The translations under genes were made by a program, and so were the position numbers. 30,661 bases of DNA. Source: JBOGHU01 sp050742255. GTDB lineage: Bacteria > Actinomycetota > Acidimicrobiia > Acidimicrobiales > CADCSY01. A model generated the notes under the pieces. The model did not search any database. It was given only the letters and a program-made list of their open reading frames with translations, and was not told the DNA's origin. Positions within the stretch are counted from its first letter, which is position 1. Each line of letters opens with the position of its first letter. Shown here piece after piece: positions 1 through 7,326 of the stretch. Where the stretch lies: contig JBOGHU010000080.1 in NCBI GenBank assembly GCA_050742255.1, forward strand, positions 1 to 30,661, in the 5' to 3' direction.

Positions 1-11
1 AAGGAGGCGCC

Positions 12-378
12 ATGGCCGAGCAGCAGGACCTGCCGGGGACGATCCGCCGCTCCCCTGAGGAAGCCCAGCGGACCTTCAAGAAGACGATCGAGTCGGCCGA
101 AGACCAGTACGGCAAGGGCCGACGGGCGAGCCAGACCGCCTACGCCTCGCTCAAGCACTCCTACGAGAAGGTCGGCGACCTGGGAGGCGAAGGAGCACAG
201 GGCCCCTCGGACACCAGGGCCAGAGGGGACCGCACGACGGGCGAGCCGGCCGGTGGTGTCGACGTCGAGGGCCACACCAAGGGGGAGCTCTACGAGCGGG
301 CCAAGGAGCTGGGCGTCCGGGGTCTCCCGCATGAACAAGATGGAGTCGGGCCAGGCCATGGCCGCCAAGCAGGACTGA
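12..378 (+). pseudogene. ChaB-like protein with Rho-N-like C-terminal motif, frame broken three times
   Basis: A perfect AAGGAGG at 1-7 precedes the ATG. The first about 55 residues read as a ChaB domain (LPGTIRRSPEEAQ, then ASLKHSYEKVGD), a small fold of unclear function in many actinobacteria. The frame then slips. At 181-201 the +1 frame reads WEAKEHR, which is what ChaB proteins usually have after VGD(H). The original frame resumes at GPSDTRAR (201 on) and continues to TKGELYERAKELGV, a Rho-N/SAP-like motif. Near 320 it slips again: the natural ending is in another frame (SRMNKMESGQAMAAKQD, stop 376-378). The original frame stays open to 926, but only as antisense to the next gene. The pattern fits a 2-nt loss at about 180, a 1-nt loss at about 201, and one more indel. 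Either sequence errors near a contig end or a decayed gene; the family call is fairly firm, the cause of the breaks is not. Confidence 0.7.
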
Positions 379-388
379 CGTCGACGTC

Positions 389-419
389 GACGGCGTCAAG
401 GGCCGCCCTTTTTGCCGTC
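389..419. terminator. Two-way terminator-like hairpin between convergent genes
   Basis: GACGGC (389-394) pairs with GCCGTC (414-419). Inside sits a second hairpin, AAGGG (398-402) with CCCTT (406-410), followed by a T run (409-413). It lies between the converging ChaB-like gene and the UPF0182 gene, so it could end both transcripts. Folding was judged by eye. Confidence 0.5.
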
Positions 420-467
420 TGCCGGCACAGGGCCGGCGGGCGGTCCGAACAGGGATGGCGCTCCGCC

Positions 468-3410
468 TCAGGCCGACGCCGGGGGGATGGTGGTCGTGGT
501 CGTTCCGGTCCCGCCCGACGCGCCCCGGGCCCGGGCCACCAGTTCCCGGGCCTCGTCGACCTTCTGCTGGTAGGTGGAGAGATCGCCGGCGGTGAGGGCC
601 GCCTGGGCGGCCTCGAACGCCGACTGGGCCTGGGCCAGCAGGCCAGCCACCTCCCCGTCGCCCCCTGGGGCCGGCTCGAGGGGAGCCCCGCCGCCTTCGG
701 GAGCCTCCTCCCGGGTCTCGGGCGCGGACCCGAACACCTCGGTCAACGCCTCCTGCAGGGTGTCCTTCATCACCACCGTGCCCCCGAAGGAGACGATCAC
801 CTTGCGCAGCTCGGGGATCTGGGTGGATCTGGCCTGGACGTAGAACGGTCGCACGTACAGCAGCGTCTGGTCGATGGGGATCAGCACCAGGTTCCCGAAG
901 ATCACGTCCGACCCGCTCTCGCCTAGCAGGGTCTGCAGACTGGAGACCTCTTCGTTCTGCTGCATGTTGGCGCCGACGATGGCCGGCCCGTCAGGCAGGT
1001 TCCCCCGCGGCATGACGAAGGTCTCCAGCTTCCCGTAGGTCTCGGGATCGCTCTTGGCCACCATGAAGGCCGTGAGCTCCTTGCGGCTGTCGTCCTCGGA
1101 GACGGGCACGAAGGGCCGGAGCATGACGAACTCCAGCCGGTCCTCCCCCGGCAGCCGCATCAGCAGGTAGTAGGGATCGATCCGGCTCTCCCGGGCGGGG
1201 CCCAGGGGCTGGCCGGTCTGAGGATCGATCTGCTGGGTGACCTCGGTGGCGGTTCCCGATCCCGGGTCCTGGGAGACGTTCCAGGCGTCGACCTGGTTGT
1301 AGAAGTCGTCAGCCCCGTTGATGTGGTACCGGCCCCACATGCTGGTCTGCGCCCGGAACAGGTCCTCGGGGTAGCGGAAGTGCCGGCGCAGCTCGGGGGG
1401 GACCTCGTCGCCGCTGGTGAACAGGTCGGGGAACGCCTGGCGGTAGGCGTCGAGCACCGGGTCCTCGTCGTCGATGACGTAGAAGTTGACCGTGCCGTTG
1501 TAGGCGTCGACCGCCACCTTCACCGAGTTGCGCACGTAGTTGAAGTCGCGGTCCAGCCCGCTCCCGGGCGTGAGCCGCCCGGTCTCGGCCCGCTGGGCGT
1601 AGGGGTAGCGGTCAGAGGTGGTGTAGGCGTCCACCACGAACACCATGCGCCCGTCGAGGATGACCGGGTAGGGGTCGGCGTCGAAGGAGAGGAAGGGGGC
1701 CAGCGTCTCCACCCGCTCACGGACGTCGCGCTGGTACAGGATCTTGGAGTCGGGCTGGATGTTGCTCGAGATCAGCGGGTTGATGTCGGCGAAGCGCAGG
1801 GCGAAGGCGGCCCGGCGCAGCAACGACCCCATGCCCACCCCGTCGGCTCCGTCGTAGCTCGTGAACTGGGTGCCCTCCTCGTTCTGGAAGTCGATCTCCC
1901 GGCGACCGCTGTTGACCACGACGTAGCCGTCCAGTCCCTCCCCGATGTAGATGCCGGGCTGCTCCAGGCCGATCTCGGCGGTGTCGTTGACTGGGATGTC
2001 GCTCACCAGGAGCTCGGGCCGACCGTTGGGGAGCTTGGCGTTGGCCGGGGCCAGCACCGCTCCGTAGCCGTGGGTGAAGGCCAGCCGGCGGGCCTCCCAC
2101 GACTTCTGGGGTACCCCCGCGGTGTCGAGCTCCCGGGCCGACAGGAGCGCCTGGGTGGTCTCGCCGTCGATCTGGTAGCGGTCGACGTCGACGTCGCCGA
2201 TCTGGTAGAAGGGACGGACCTCCTGGAGCCGCTGGTAGCTGTCGATGAGCACGCCGGGGTCCCACAGCCGGATGTTGCGGATGGTGTCGGCGTTGTCCTG
2301 GAGGCGGCCCGCGTCCAGGTCGCCAGCAGCGGCGAAGTCGGTCATGGTCACGTCGCACTCCTCAGGCGCCTGCTCGGCCCCGCAGGTGGTGAGGCCCAGG
2401 GCGGCGCGGGTGGCGGCGATGTTGCGCTCGATGTAGGGGGCCTCCCGGGACGATTCGGCCGGCTCCACGCGGAACCGCTGCACGAACGCCGGGTAAAGGC
2501 CCCCGATGACCAGGGCCACGAACGCCCACAGGCCCACGGCCAGGACCGGCAGCACCCACCCCCGCCGCCAGATGTTGCCGATGAACAGCGCCATCGCGGC
2601 CAGGGAGATGAGGATGAGCAGGTTGAGGGCGGGCAGCTGGGCGTTGACGTCGGTGTAGGTGGCGCCGTCGACGGTGCCGCGGGTGGAGAAGTTGAGCTGG
2701 AACCGGTCCAGCCAGTACCCCCCGGCCCGGATCAGGGCCAGCAAGGCCACCAGGACCGACAGGTGGGCCTTGACCTGGGGGGTCACCCGCTGGGCCGTGC
2801 CCTGGAGCCGGATGCCTCCGTTCAGGTAGTGGGCGGCGGCGGTGATGACGAGGATGACGACCACGCTGGCAAAGGCCCAGTCGACCAGGAAGGTCAGGAA
2901 CGGCAGCCGGAACACGTAGAAGCCCACGTCGGTCCCGAACTGGGGGTCCTCCACGCCGAACTCCTGGGCGTTGGTGAACAGGATCCACGAGTTCCACTGG
3001 CCCGACACCCCCGCCCCGGCGATCACCGCGAGCAGGGCGGCCACACCCAGGCGCACCAGGTCGGTCCGGTTCCCGATGAGCTCGCGATAGCGCTCGATGG
3101 CCTCCTCCTCGGGCCCCGCCGGCCGGAAGCGGGGGGCCAGACCGTCGGCGATGCGCAGGTTGCCCCACGCCAGAACGAAGAAGACCCCGCTGAAGATGAG
3201 GCCGAGGGCGATCTTGGCGCCCAGGATCCCGGTGAACACCCCGGTCAGATCCAGGGAGTCGAACCACAGGTAGTCGGTGTAGAAGCCGGCGATCCCCCGG
3301 AGGGAGGCCAGGGCCACCACCACCGCGACGGCCAGCACCACCAGCACGGCTCGCCCCCGGGACGAGACCGAGCCACGCCGGTGCCGAGGGAGGTCGGAGG
3401 GAGTCCGCAT
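468..3410 (-). CDS. UPF0182 family multi-pass membrane protein
   Basis: This 980-aa protein has the size and layout of UPF0182 (COG1615): a basic N-terminus, seven hydrophobic segments in the first about 330 residues (the first is VLVVLAVAVVVALASL, the last near VLPVLAVGLWAFVALVIGG), then a large extracytoplasmic domain of about 550 residues with conserved-looking stretches such as YERNIAATRAALGL-type and LPGEDRLEFVMLRPF. The C-terminus has a low-complexity, Ala-rich helix and a Thr-rich tail (GTTTTTIPP). Function in the family is unknown. The ATG is 10 nt downstream of the stop of the DivIVA-domain gene, so the two are probably co-transcribed. In mycobacteria UPF0182, a PDZ protease and a DUF2342 protein are also neighbours (from memory, the Rv3193c-Rv3195 region), and all three types occur in this window. 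That supports a shared envelope role, which is inference. Confidence 0.93.
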   Translation of the reverse strand: MRTPSDLPRHRRGSVSSRGRAVLVVLAVAVVVALASLRGIAGFYTDYLWFDSLDLTGVFTGILGAKIALGLIFSGVFFVLAWGNLRIADGLAPRFRPAGPEEEAIERYRELIGNRTDLVRLGVAALLAVIAGAGVSGQWNSWILFTNAQEFGVEDPQFGTDVGFYVFRLPFLTFLVDWAFASVVVILVITAAAHYLNGGIRLQGTAQRVTPQVKAHLSVLVALLALIRAGGYWLDRFQLNFSTRGTVDGATYTDVNAQLPALNLLILISLAAMALFIGNIWRRGWVLPVLAVGLWAFVALVIGGLYPAFVQRFRVEPAESSREAPYIERNIAATRAALGLTTCGAEQAPEECDVTMTDFAAAGDLDAGRLQDNADTIRNIRLWDPGVLIDSYQRLQEVRPFYQIGDVDVDRYQIDGETTQALLSARELDTAGVPQKSWEARRLAFTHGYGAVLAPANAKLPNGRPELLVSDIPVNDTAEIGLEQPGIYIGEGLDGYVVVNSGRREIDFQNEEGTQFTSYDGADGVGMGSLLRRAAFALRFADINPLISSNIQPDSKILYQRDVRERVETLAPFLSFDADPYPVILDGRMVFVVDAYTTSDRYPYAQRAETGRLTPGSGLDRDFNYVRNSVKVAVDAYNGTVNFYVIDDEDPVLDAYRQAFPDLFTSGDEVPPELRRHFRYPEDLFRAQTSMWGRYHINGADDFYNQVDAWNVSQDPGSGTATEVTQQIDPQTGQPLGPARESRIDPYYLLMRLPGEDRLEFVMLRPFVPVSEDDSRKELTAFMVAKSDPETYGKLETFVMPRGNLPDGPAIVGANMQQNEEVSSLQTLLGESGSDVIFGNLVLIPIDQTLLYVRPFYVQARSTQIPELRKVIVSFGGTVVMKDTLQEALTEVFGSAPETREEAPEGGGAPLEPAPGGDGEVAGLLAQAQSAFEAAQAALTAGDLSTYQQKVDEARELVARARGASGGTGTTTTTIPPASA

Positions 3411-3420
3411 GGGTGGGAGC

Positions 3421-5085
3421 CTATTGGGCGGGCGGTACCACCACGCAGCGGCACCCGATGTGGGCGGGGGGGTGGAGCTGCCCGGTGGGGAAGGGGCTGC
3501 CCTTTGTCACCGATCCGGCCAGCGCGTTGTCGTCACAGTCGGGGCAGCCCCCCTCGGCTGCGTCGACCACCCAGCGCAGGGGCGCCTCGGGAGCGGCGGC
3601 GAAACGGCCCTGGGCATTGGCGATGGCCACGTGGTGGCGCGCCAGCGGCTCGATGCGCTCGGTCTTCCACGTCCGGTAGTAGGCCGAGACCACGTCGGCC
3701 AGCGTGTCGGTGTCGTCCCCGGCCTCCTCGACGGCCCGACCCAGCCGGGAGCGCAGGTTGTCGGCGAGCTCACCGCCGAGGGCGGCGGCCATCTGGTCGA
3801 CGTCGAGGGGCACGAGACCGTCGCCGCCCGATCCGGCTCCGGCGTCGGCGGCAGCCCGCAGGGTGGGCGTGGCCACAGCGGCGTAGCGGCCGACCTGGTC
3901 GGGGCGGGCCGGCAACAGGTCGGAGAGCTCGAGGGGGTGACCTAGCCGGCGCACCTTGTCGAGCACCTCGTTCTGCTCGTCGGCCATGGCCCGCTTGAGC
4001 GCCTTGACCAGGGCCCGATCCAGGGGATCGGTGTCGGCGTCCCGTCGCTCGAGGATCGCCTCCTCGTCGAGCTGCCCGACGGCTGGGGGGACCTCGTGTG
4101 CCCCTGCCCTGCCGGCATCGGTCCTCGAGGACGACCCGGTGTCGTGCGGTGACGGCCATGGTCCCCCCGGGACCGTCTCGGCGCGGGCCCCGGCCCCGTG
4201 CCCGCTGGCGCGGATCCGGGCGAACAGCTGGTCGATGTCGTTCGGGGTCCCGTGGTCGGCACGGCCCGCCGCCCGCCCCGGCTCGGGGGGCGCCGGGAGC
4301 TCGGGGAGCGCCGGGGGCTCGGGGGGCGCCGGGGGCTCGGGGGGCTCGGGGCTCGGCACGGGGGGCTCGGGGGGCGCCGGGGGCGCCGGGGGCTCGGGGA
4401 GCTCGGAGGGCACCGGGAGCTCGGGGGGCGGCGCTCCGGCGGCGGTGAGGGCGGTCGTGGCCTGCCCCAAGGTGGTGCGCACCACCTCGTAGGCCTCCCC
4501 CAACCGGTCGCGTCCGGCCCGCAGCTGCTCCACCTGGGTGTCGACCAGGTGGCGGCACCGGGCCAGGTCGGCCAGAGCCAGCTCCCGCACCGAGTGAGCC
4601 TCGGTCACCAGCTCCCGGCTGTGGGCCCTGGCCCGCTCGAGCGCGGCCGCCGCCTCTCCCTCGGCGTCGGCGCGGATGGCCCTGGCCGTCCCCTCGGCCT
4701 CCCGGCTGCGCTCACCCAGCACCGTCTCCGCCTCGTGGCGGACCCGGGCCACCTCACCCCGCGCCTCCGCCAGCACCGTGTCGGCCGCCTCCTGGGCCCG
4801 ACCCCGGATCTCCTCGGCCATGGTGTGGGCGACCCGCAGCACCCGACCCGCCTCCTCCCCCAGCGCCGCGATCCGCTCGGTGGCGCCGCGGTCCTCCGCC
4901 CCGCGCCGCTCCTCCGCCTGCGCCAGCCGGTGCCGGAGCTGCCGCACCCGTTCCTGGGTGGCAGCCAGCTCGGCGGCGACGTGACCCAGGAACTCCCGCA
5001 CCTCGTGCTGGTCGAAGCCTCGGAACGAGACGGTGAACGTCGCCCGGGCCAGGTCGTCAACCTCGATGGGCCGATGGGGGGCCAT
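3421..5085 (-). CDS. DivIVA-domain protein with Pro-rich linker and phage MuF/gp7-like C-terminus
   Basis: 554 aa from an ATG at 5085; the frame is open further upstream but there it only shadows the protease gene. Residues 1-60 are a DivIVA/GpsB-type N-terminus (VDDLARATFTVSFRGFDQHEV, the usual membrane-binding and dimer start), followed by coiled coil to about 210. Residues 218-270 are almost pure Pro/Glu/Ala/Leu. Residues 335-500 are helical (RTWKTERIEPLARHHVAIAN), and the end carries C514-P-D-C517, then FPTG, PPAH and G-C545-R-C547. This order (helical arm, CPxC, PPxHxxCRC) resembles the C-terminus of phage head-morphogenesis proteins of the Mu gpF/SPP1 gp7 family. DivIVA proteins recruit growth and division machinery to curved membrane. 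What the C-terminus does here is unknown; the four Cys and a His could bind metal. The frame is unbroken, so this is a true fusion, not two adjacent genes. Confidence 0.85.
   Translation of the reverse strand: MAPHRPIEVDDLARATFTVSFRGFDQHEVREFLGHVAAELAATQERVRQLRHRLAQAEERRGAEDRGATERIAALGEEAGRVLRVAHTMAEEIRGRAQEAADTVLAEARGEVARVRHEAETVLGERSREAEGTARAIRADAEGEAAAALERARAHSRELVTEAHSVRELALADLARCRHLVDTQVEQLRAGRDRLGEAYEVVRTTLGQATTALTAAGAPPPELPVPSELPEPPAPPAPPEPPVPSPEPPEPPAPPEPPALPELPAPPEPGRAAGRADHGTPNDIDQLFARIRASGHGAGARAETVPGGPWPSPHDTGSSSRTDAGRAGAHEVPPAVGQLDEEAILERRDADTDPLDRALVKALKRAMADEQNEVLDKVRRLGHPLELSDLLPARPDQVGRYAAVATPTLRAAADAGAGSGGDGLVPLDVDQMAAALGGELADNLRSRLGRAVEEAGDDTDTLADVVSAYYRTWKTERIEPLARHHVAIANAQGRFAAAPEAPLRWVVDAAEGGCPDCDDNALAGSVTKGSPFPTGQLHPPAHIGCRCVVVPPAQ
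4264..4432. repeat. GC-rich short tandem repeats encoding a Pro/Glu/Ala linker
   Basis: On the plus strand the unit GGGGGCTC / GGGGGCGCC recurs more than a dozen times in slightly varied order. On the coding (minus) strand it gives repeats of PPAPPEPPxP, the linker of the DivIVA-domain protein. Such DNA expands and contracts easily by slippage, so linker length probably varies between strains. Confidence 0.75.
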
Positions 5086-5101
5086 CACGACCGAGATTAT
5101 G
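5085..5101 (-). promoter_or_regulatory. Candidate promoter -10 for the DivIVA-UPF0182 pair
   Basis: CATAAT on the minus strand (5101 to 5096) is an unusually AT-rich hexamer in this DNA and matches TATAAT at five of six bases. It lies 10 nt before the ATG at 5085, so the transcript would be leaderless or nearly so. No convincing -35 is seen. Confidence 0.35.
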
Positions 5102-5143
5102 GCGCCACGGGGTGGATCACGGCCGGGGGTCCGCCCCTGCCCG

Positions 5144-6226
5144 TCAGCGGAGGGGCCCCGGCGCCAGCCCCTCACCACCGGCGTCGGCGAGGACGTCCAG
5201 GGCGTCGGCCAGCGTGTCCACCGGCTCCACCCGCAAGCTGTCACCGGCGAACCGACGGGCCTCCTCCAGCTCTCGGCGGGGGACGAGGAAGAGCCCGATG
5301 CCGGCATCCCGCACAGCCACGGTCTTCTGGGCGACACCGCCGACGTCGTCGACCGCGCCGTCGAGCTCGATGGTGCCCGTCGCCGCCACGCGCTCACCGC
5401 CGGTGAGCTCGCCCTCGGTGAGCATGTCGAGGACCTCCAGGGCGAAGGCCAGCCCGGCAGAGGAGCCACCGATCCGCTCGGACGCGATGTCGACGCCGAA
5501 CGGGAGCTCGAAGCTGAGATCACGGGTCTGCAGGGTGACGCCCAGGAGGGGCCGGCCCGGTCTGTCAGGGCTCTCCCCCAGGACCACGACGGCGGTGCGG
5601 GCGGCGCCCCCGGCCGACCGCAGCGACAGCTCCACGGCGTCGCCGGGGAGTCGTCTCCCCAGGGCGCGGACGGCCTCGTAGTGCTCGGCGACGGGAGCAC
5701 CGCCCACCCCCACGATCACGTCGCCCACCTCCAGCACCCCCGCGGCCGGCGACCCCCTCTCGACTTGCACGATCTCCGCCCCGCCTCCCCTGATGGCGTC
5801 GTAGCCGAGCTCCTCGAAGGCCACCCCCAGGGCGGCCTGCTTGGAGTCGTCCATGAGCTCGAGGTTGAAGCTGCGCAGGTCCTCGGGCGAGCTTCTCGGG
5901 GGAAGGATGGCGTCCTGGGGGACCACGTCGACCGACGGATCGAGCCATCCCCGGAGAGCGGCCACCAGCGTGACCCGCCGCAGGGAGACGGTCGTCAGGT
6001 ACACCCGGCCCTCGGCCGGGAAGCTGGGCGCGCCCGAGACCGAGACCAGCCCGCCCACGTCCACCGCCGTGCCGGGGGCGACGGCGTAGTAGGGGGCGGG
6101 CACCAGCCCGGCCGCCAGAACGCCCAGGATCAGGGCCAGCCCGGTGACCAGGAACCCCCAGCGCCGCCGTCGCCGGACGGAAGGGGACGACGCCGCTGCG
6201 GGTACGCTCGGGGGCGTCGTGTTCAC
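5144..6226 (-). CDS. Secreted/membrane PDZ and Lon-type (S16) serine protease
   Basis: 360 aa from a GTG at 6226; an in-frame ATG at 6247 would add seven residues. After a short basic N-terminus, one TM anchor (about 23-41, GFLVTGLALILGVLAAG) is followed by the family hallmark PAPYYAVAPGTAVDV, a PDZ domain (about 150-215, ERGSPAAGVLEVGDVIVGV), and a Lon protease-type domain (about 235-330). The Ser-Lys dyad of peptidase family S16 is visible: S256 in GGSSAGL and K301 in AQKTVAV. This matches the YlbL / Rv3194c type of actinobacterial and Bacillus protein, which acts outside the membrane. The DivIVA-domain gene starts 58 nt downstream. Its 5' end overlaps that of the divergent membrane protein gene, so the exact start of both is uncertain. 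Confidence 0.9.
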   Translation of the reverse strand: MNTTPPSVPAAASSPSVRRRRRWGFLVTGLALILGVLAAGLVPAPYYAVAPGTAVDVGGLVSVSGAPSFPAEGRVYLTTVSLRRVTLVAALRGWLDPSVDVVPQDAILPPRSSPEDLRSFNLELMDDSKQAALGVAFEELGYDAIRGGGAEIVQVERGSPAAGVLEVGDVIVGVGGAPVAEHYEAVRALGRRLPGDAVELSLRSAGGAARTAVVVLGESPDRPGRPLLGVTLQTRDLSFELPFGVDIASERIGGSSAGLAFALEVLDMLTEGELTGGERVAATGTIELDGAVDDVGGVAQKTVAVRDAGIGLFLVPRRELEEARRFAGDSLRVEPVDTLADALDVLADAGGEGLAPGPLR

Positions 6227-6689
6227 GCTGATTGTGTTCCTCGTCATGATCGGAGTGTCCGCCGCCGTCGTGATCTGGACCGCCGTCAAGCCCGGCCAGC
6301 CTGCCACGACGGCGCCCGATCGACATCGCGACGGGCAGCCCGATGTGACCGCTGCCACCGAGGGCGCGATCCCGCCCCGCCACGCCCCGCCGGCCGCCGA
6401 GGCGCCCCCCCGGCCCGAGGCTCCCCCTGAGCCCGAGCCGGCCCCGGATCCGCTCCCGAGGGTCCCGCCGACCGCGGAGGCGCCCCCCCGGCCCGCGCCG
6501 GCGCTGGGCACCCTTACCCGCCAGAGGGTGGTGACCCTCGAACCCGCCGCCCCGAGGGCGTCGGAGCGGCGGCGCTCCGCCGCCCTGCTGGTGATCCTGG
6601 TGGTCGTGGGCGGGACGGTGCTGGCAGGGGCCGTGGGCACCGCCCTGGCCCTGTTGGCTCTGACCCTGCGGGCGGCTGTCACCGGCTAG
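6219..6689 (+). CDS. Small two-TM protein with Pro/Glu/Ala-rich middle, function unknown
   Basis: 156 aa from a GTG at 6219. This start gives a complete first TM helix (FTLIVFLVMIGVSAAVVIWTA); an ATG at 6246 would cut it in half. Residues about 25-105 are rich in Pro, Glu and Ala, with repeats such as AEAPPRP and EAPPEPEPAPDP. A second long hydrophobic helix (SAALLVILVVVGGTVLAGAV) ends the protein. I recognise no family. The hexamer TACGCT at 6203-6208 could be a -10, which would make the mRNA nearly leaderless. The HEAT-repeat gene starts 7 nt after its stop, so the two are probably one operon. The first 8 nt overlap the start of the divergent protease gene. High third-position GC supports real coding; it could instead be a small adaptor or anchoring subunit. 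Confidence 0.6.
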   Translation: MFTLIVFLVMIGVSAAVVIWTAVKPGQPATTAPDRHRDGQPDVTAATEGAIPPRHAPPAAEAPPRPEAPPEPEPAPDPLPRVPPTAEAPPRPAPALGTLTRQRVVTLEPAAPRASERRRSAALLVILVVVGGTVLAGAVGTALALLALTLRAAVTG

Positions 6690-6696
6690 CGCGCCC

Positions 6697-7326
6697 GTGG
6701 CCCTCCCCACACCCCGCCCCGTCCACGACGTGACCGAACGCCGCCGGGCCGCTGCCATCGCCGGCCACCGACGCGACGCCCGGACCGCCCGGGACCTCGT
6801 CGGCGACCCCGACCCCGGGGTCCGGGCCACCGCCCTGGCGGCCCTGGCCCGCGCCGGGGCCCTCGAGGATGACGAGCTGGCCGCGGCGCTGGCCGACCCC
6901 GAGCCGGTGGTGCGGCGGCGGGCCGCCCGGCTGGCCGTCCCCCGGTCCCAGCTCTCCCTGGTCCGGCTCCTCCACGATCCCGACAGCTCGGTGGTCGAGC
7001 AGGCGGCGTGGGCCTGCGGCGAACGAGAGGGGCCCGAGCCCGGCCTGGTGGCAGCCCTGGCCTCGGTGGCCCAAGGCCACACCGACCCTCTCTGCCGGGA
7101 GGCGGCGGTCGCCGCCCTGGGCGCCATCGGCGACGAGCACGGCCTCCCCGCCGTCCTCGCCGCCACGGGTGACCGGGCCACGGTGCGACGGCGGGCCGTG
7201 ATCGCCCTGGCCGCCTTCGAGGGCGCCCAGGTCGACGAGGCCCGTCAGCGGGCCAGCCAGGACCGCGACTGGCAGGTGCGCCAGGCAGTCGAGGACCAGC
7301 TGGCGGCACCTCCCGGCCCGGACTAG
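6697..7326 (+). CDS. HEAT-repeat protein
   Basis: 209 aa from a GTG 7 nt after the preceding stop; a second GTG at 6730 is also possible and begins right at the first helix. The protein is built of about five to six helical pairs with the HEAT pattern: DPDPGVRATALAALARAG, DPEPVVRRRAARLAV, DPDSSVVEQAAWACGE, LCREAAVAALGAIGD, ATVRRRAVIALAAFEG and DRDWQVRQAVEDQLA. HEAT arrays bind other proteins; no catalytic domain is present. It is cytoplasmic (no signal or TM), and with the co-transcribed membrane protein it may form an anchor plus scaffold pair (inference). It converges on mreB and their stop codons share the palindrome CTAG at 7323-7326. Confidence 0.8.
   Translation: MALPTPRPVHDVTERRRAAAIAGHRRDARTARDLVGDPDPGVRATALAALARAGALEDDELAAALADPEPVVRRRAARLAVPRSQLSLVRLLHDPDSSVVEQAAWACGEREGPEPGLVAALASVAQGHTDPLCREAAVAALGAIGDEHGLPAVLAATGDRATVRRRAVIALAAFEGAQVDEARQRASQDRDWQVRQAVEDQLAAPPGPD

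Noticed and set aside
1323..3998. An 891-codon open frame on the plus strand
   Set aside because: It is antisense to UPF0182 and the DivIVA gene; low complexity and no motifs. Long open shadows are expected at this GC content.
6227..6682. N-terminal extension of the PDZ/Lon protease by about 150 residues
   Set aside because: The added part is a Gly/Ser/Ala shadow of the divergent membrane protein; the TM anchor and YYAVAPG motif sit right after the GTG at 6226.
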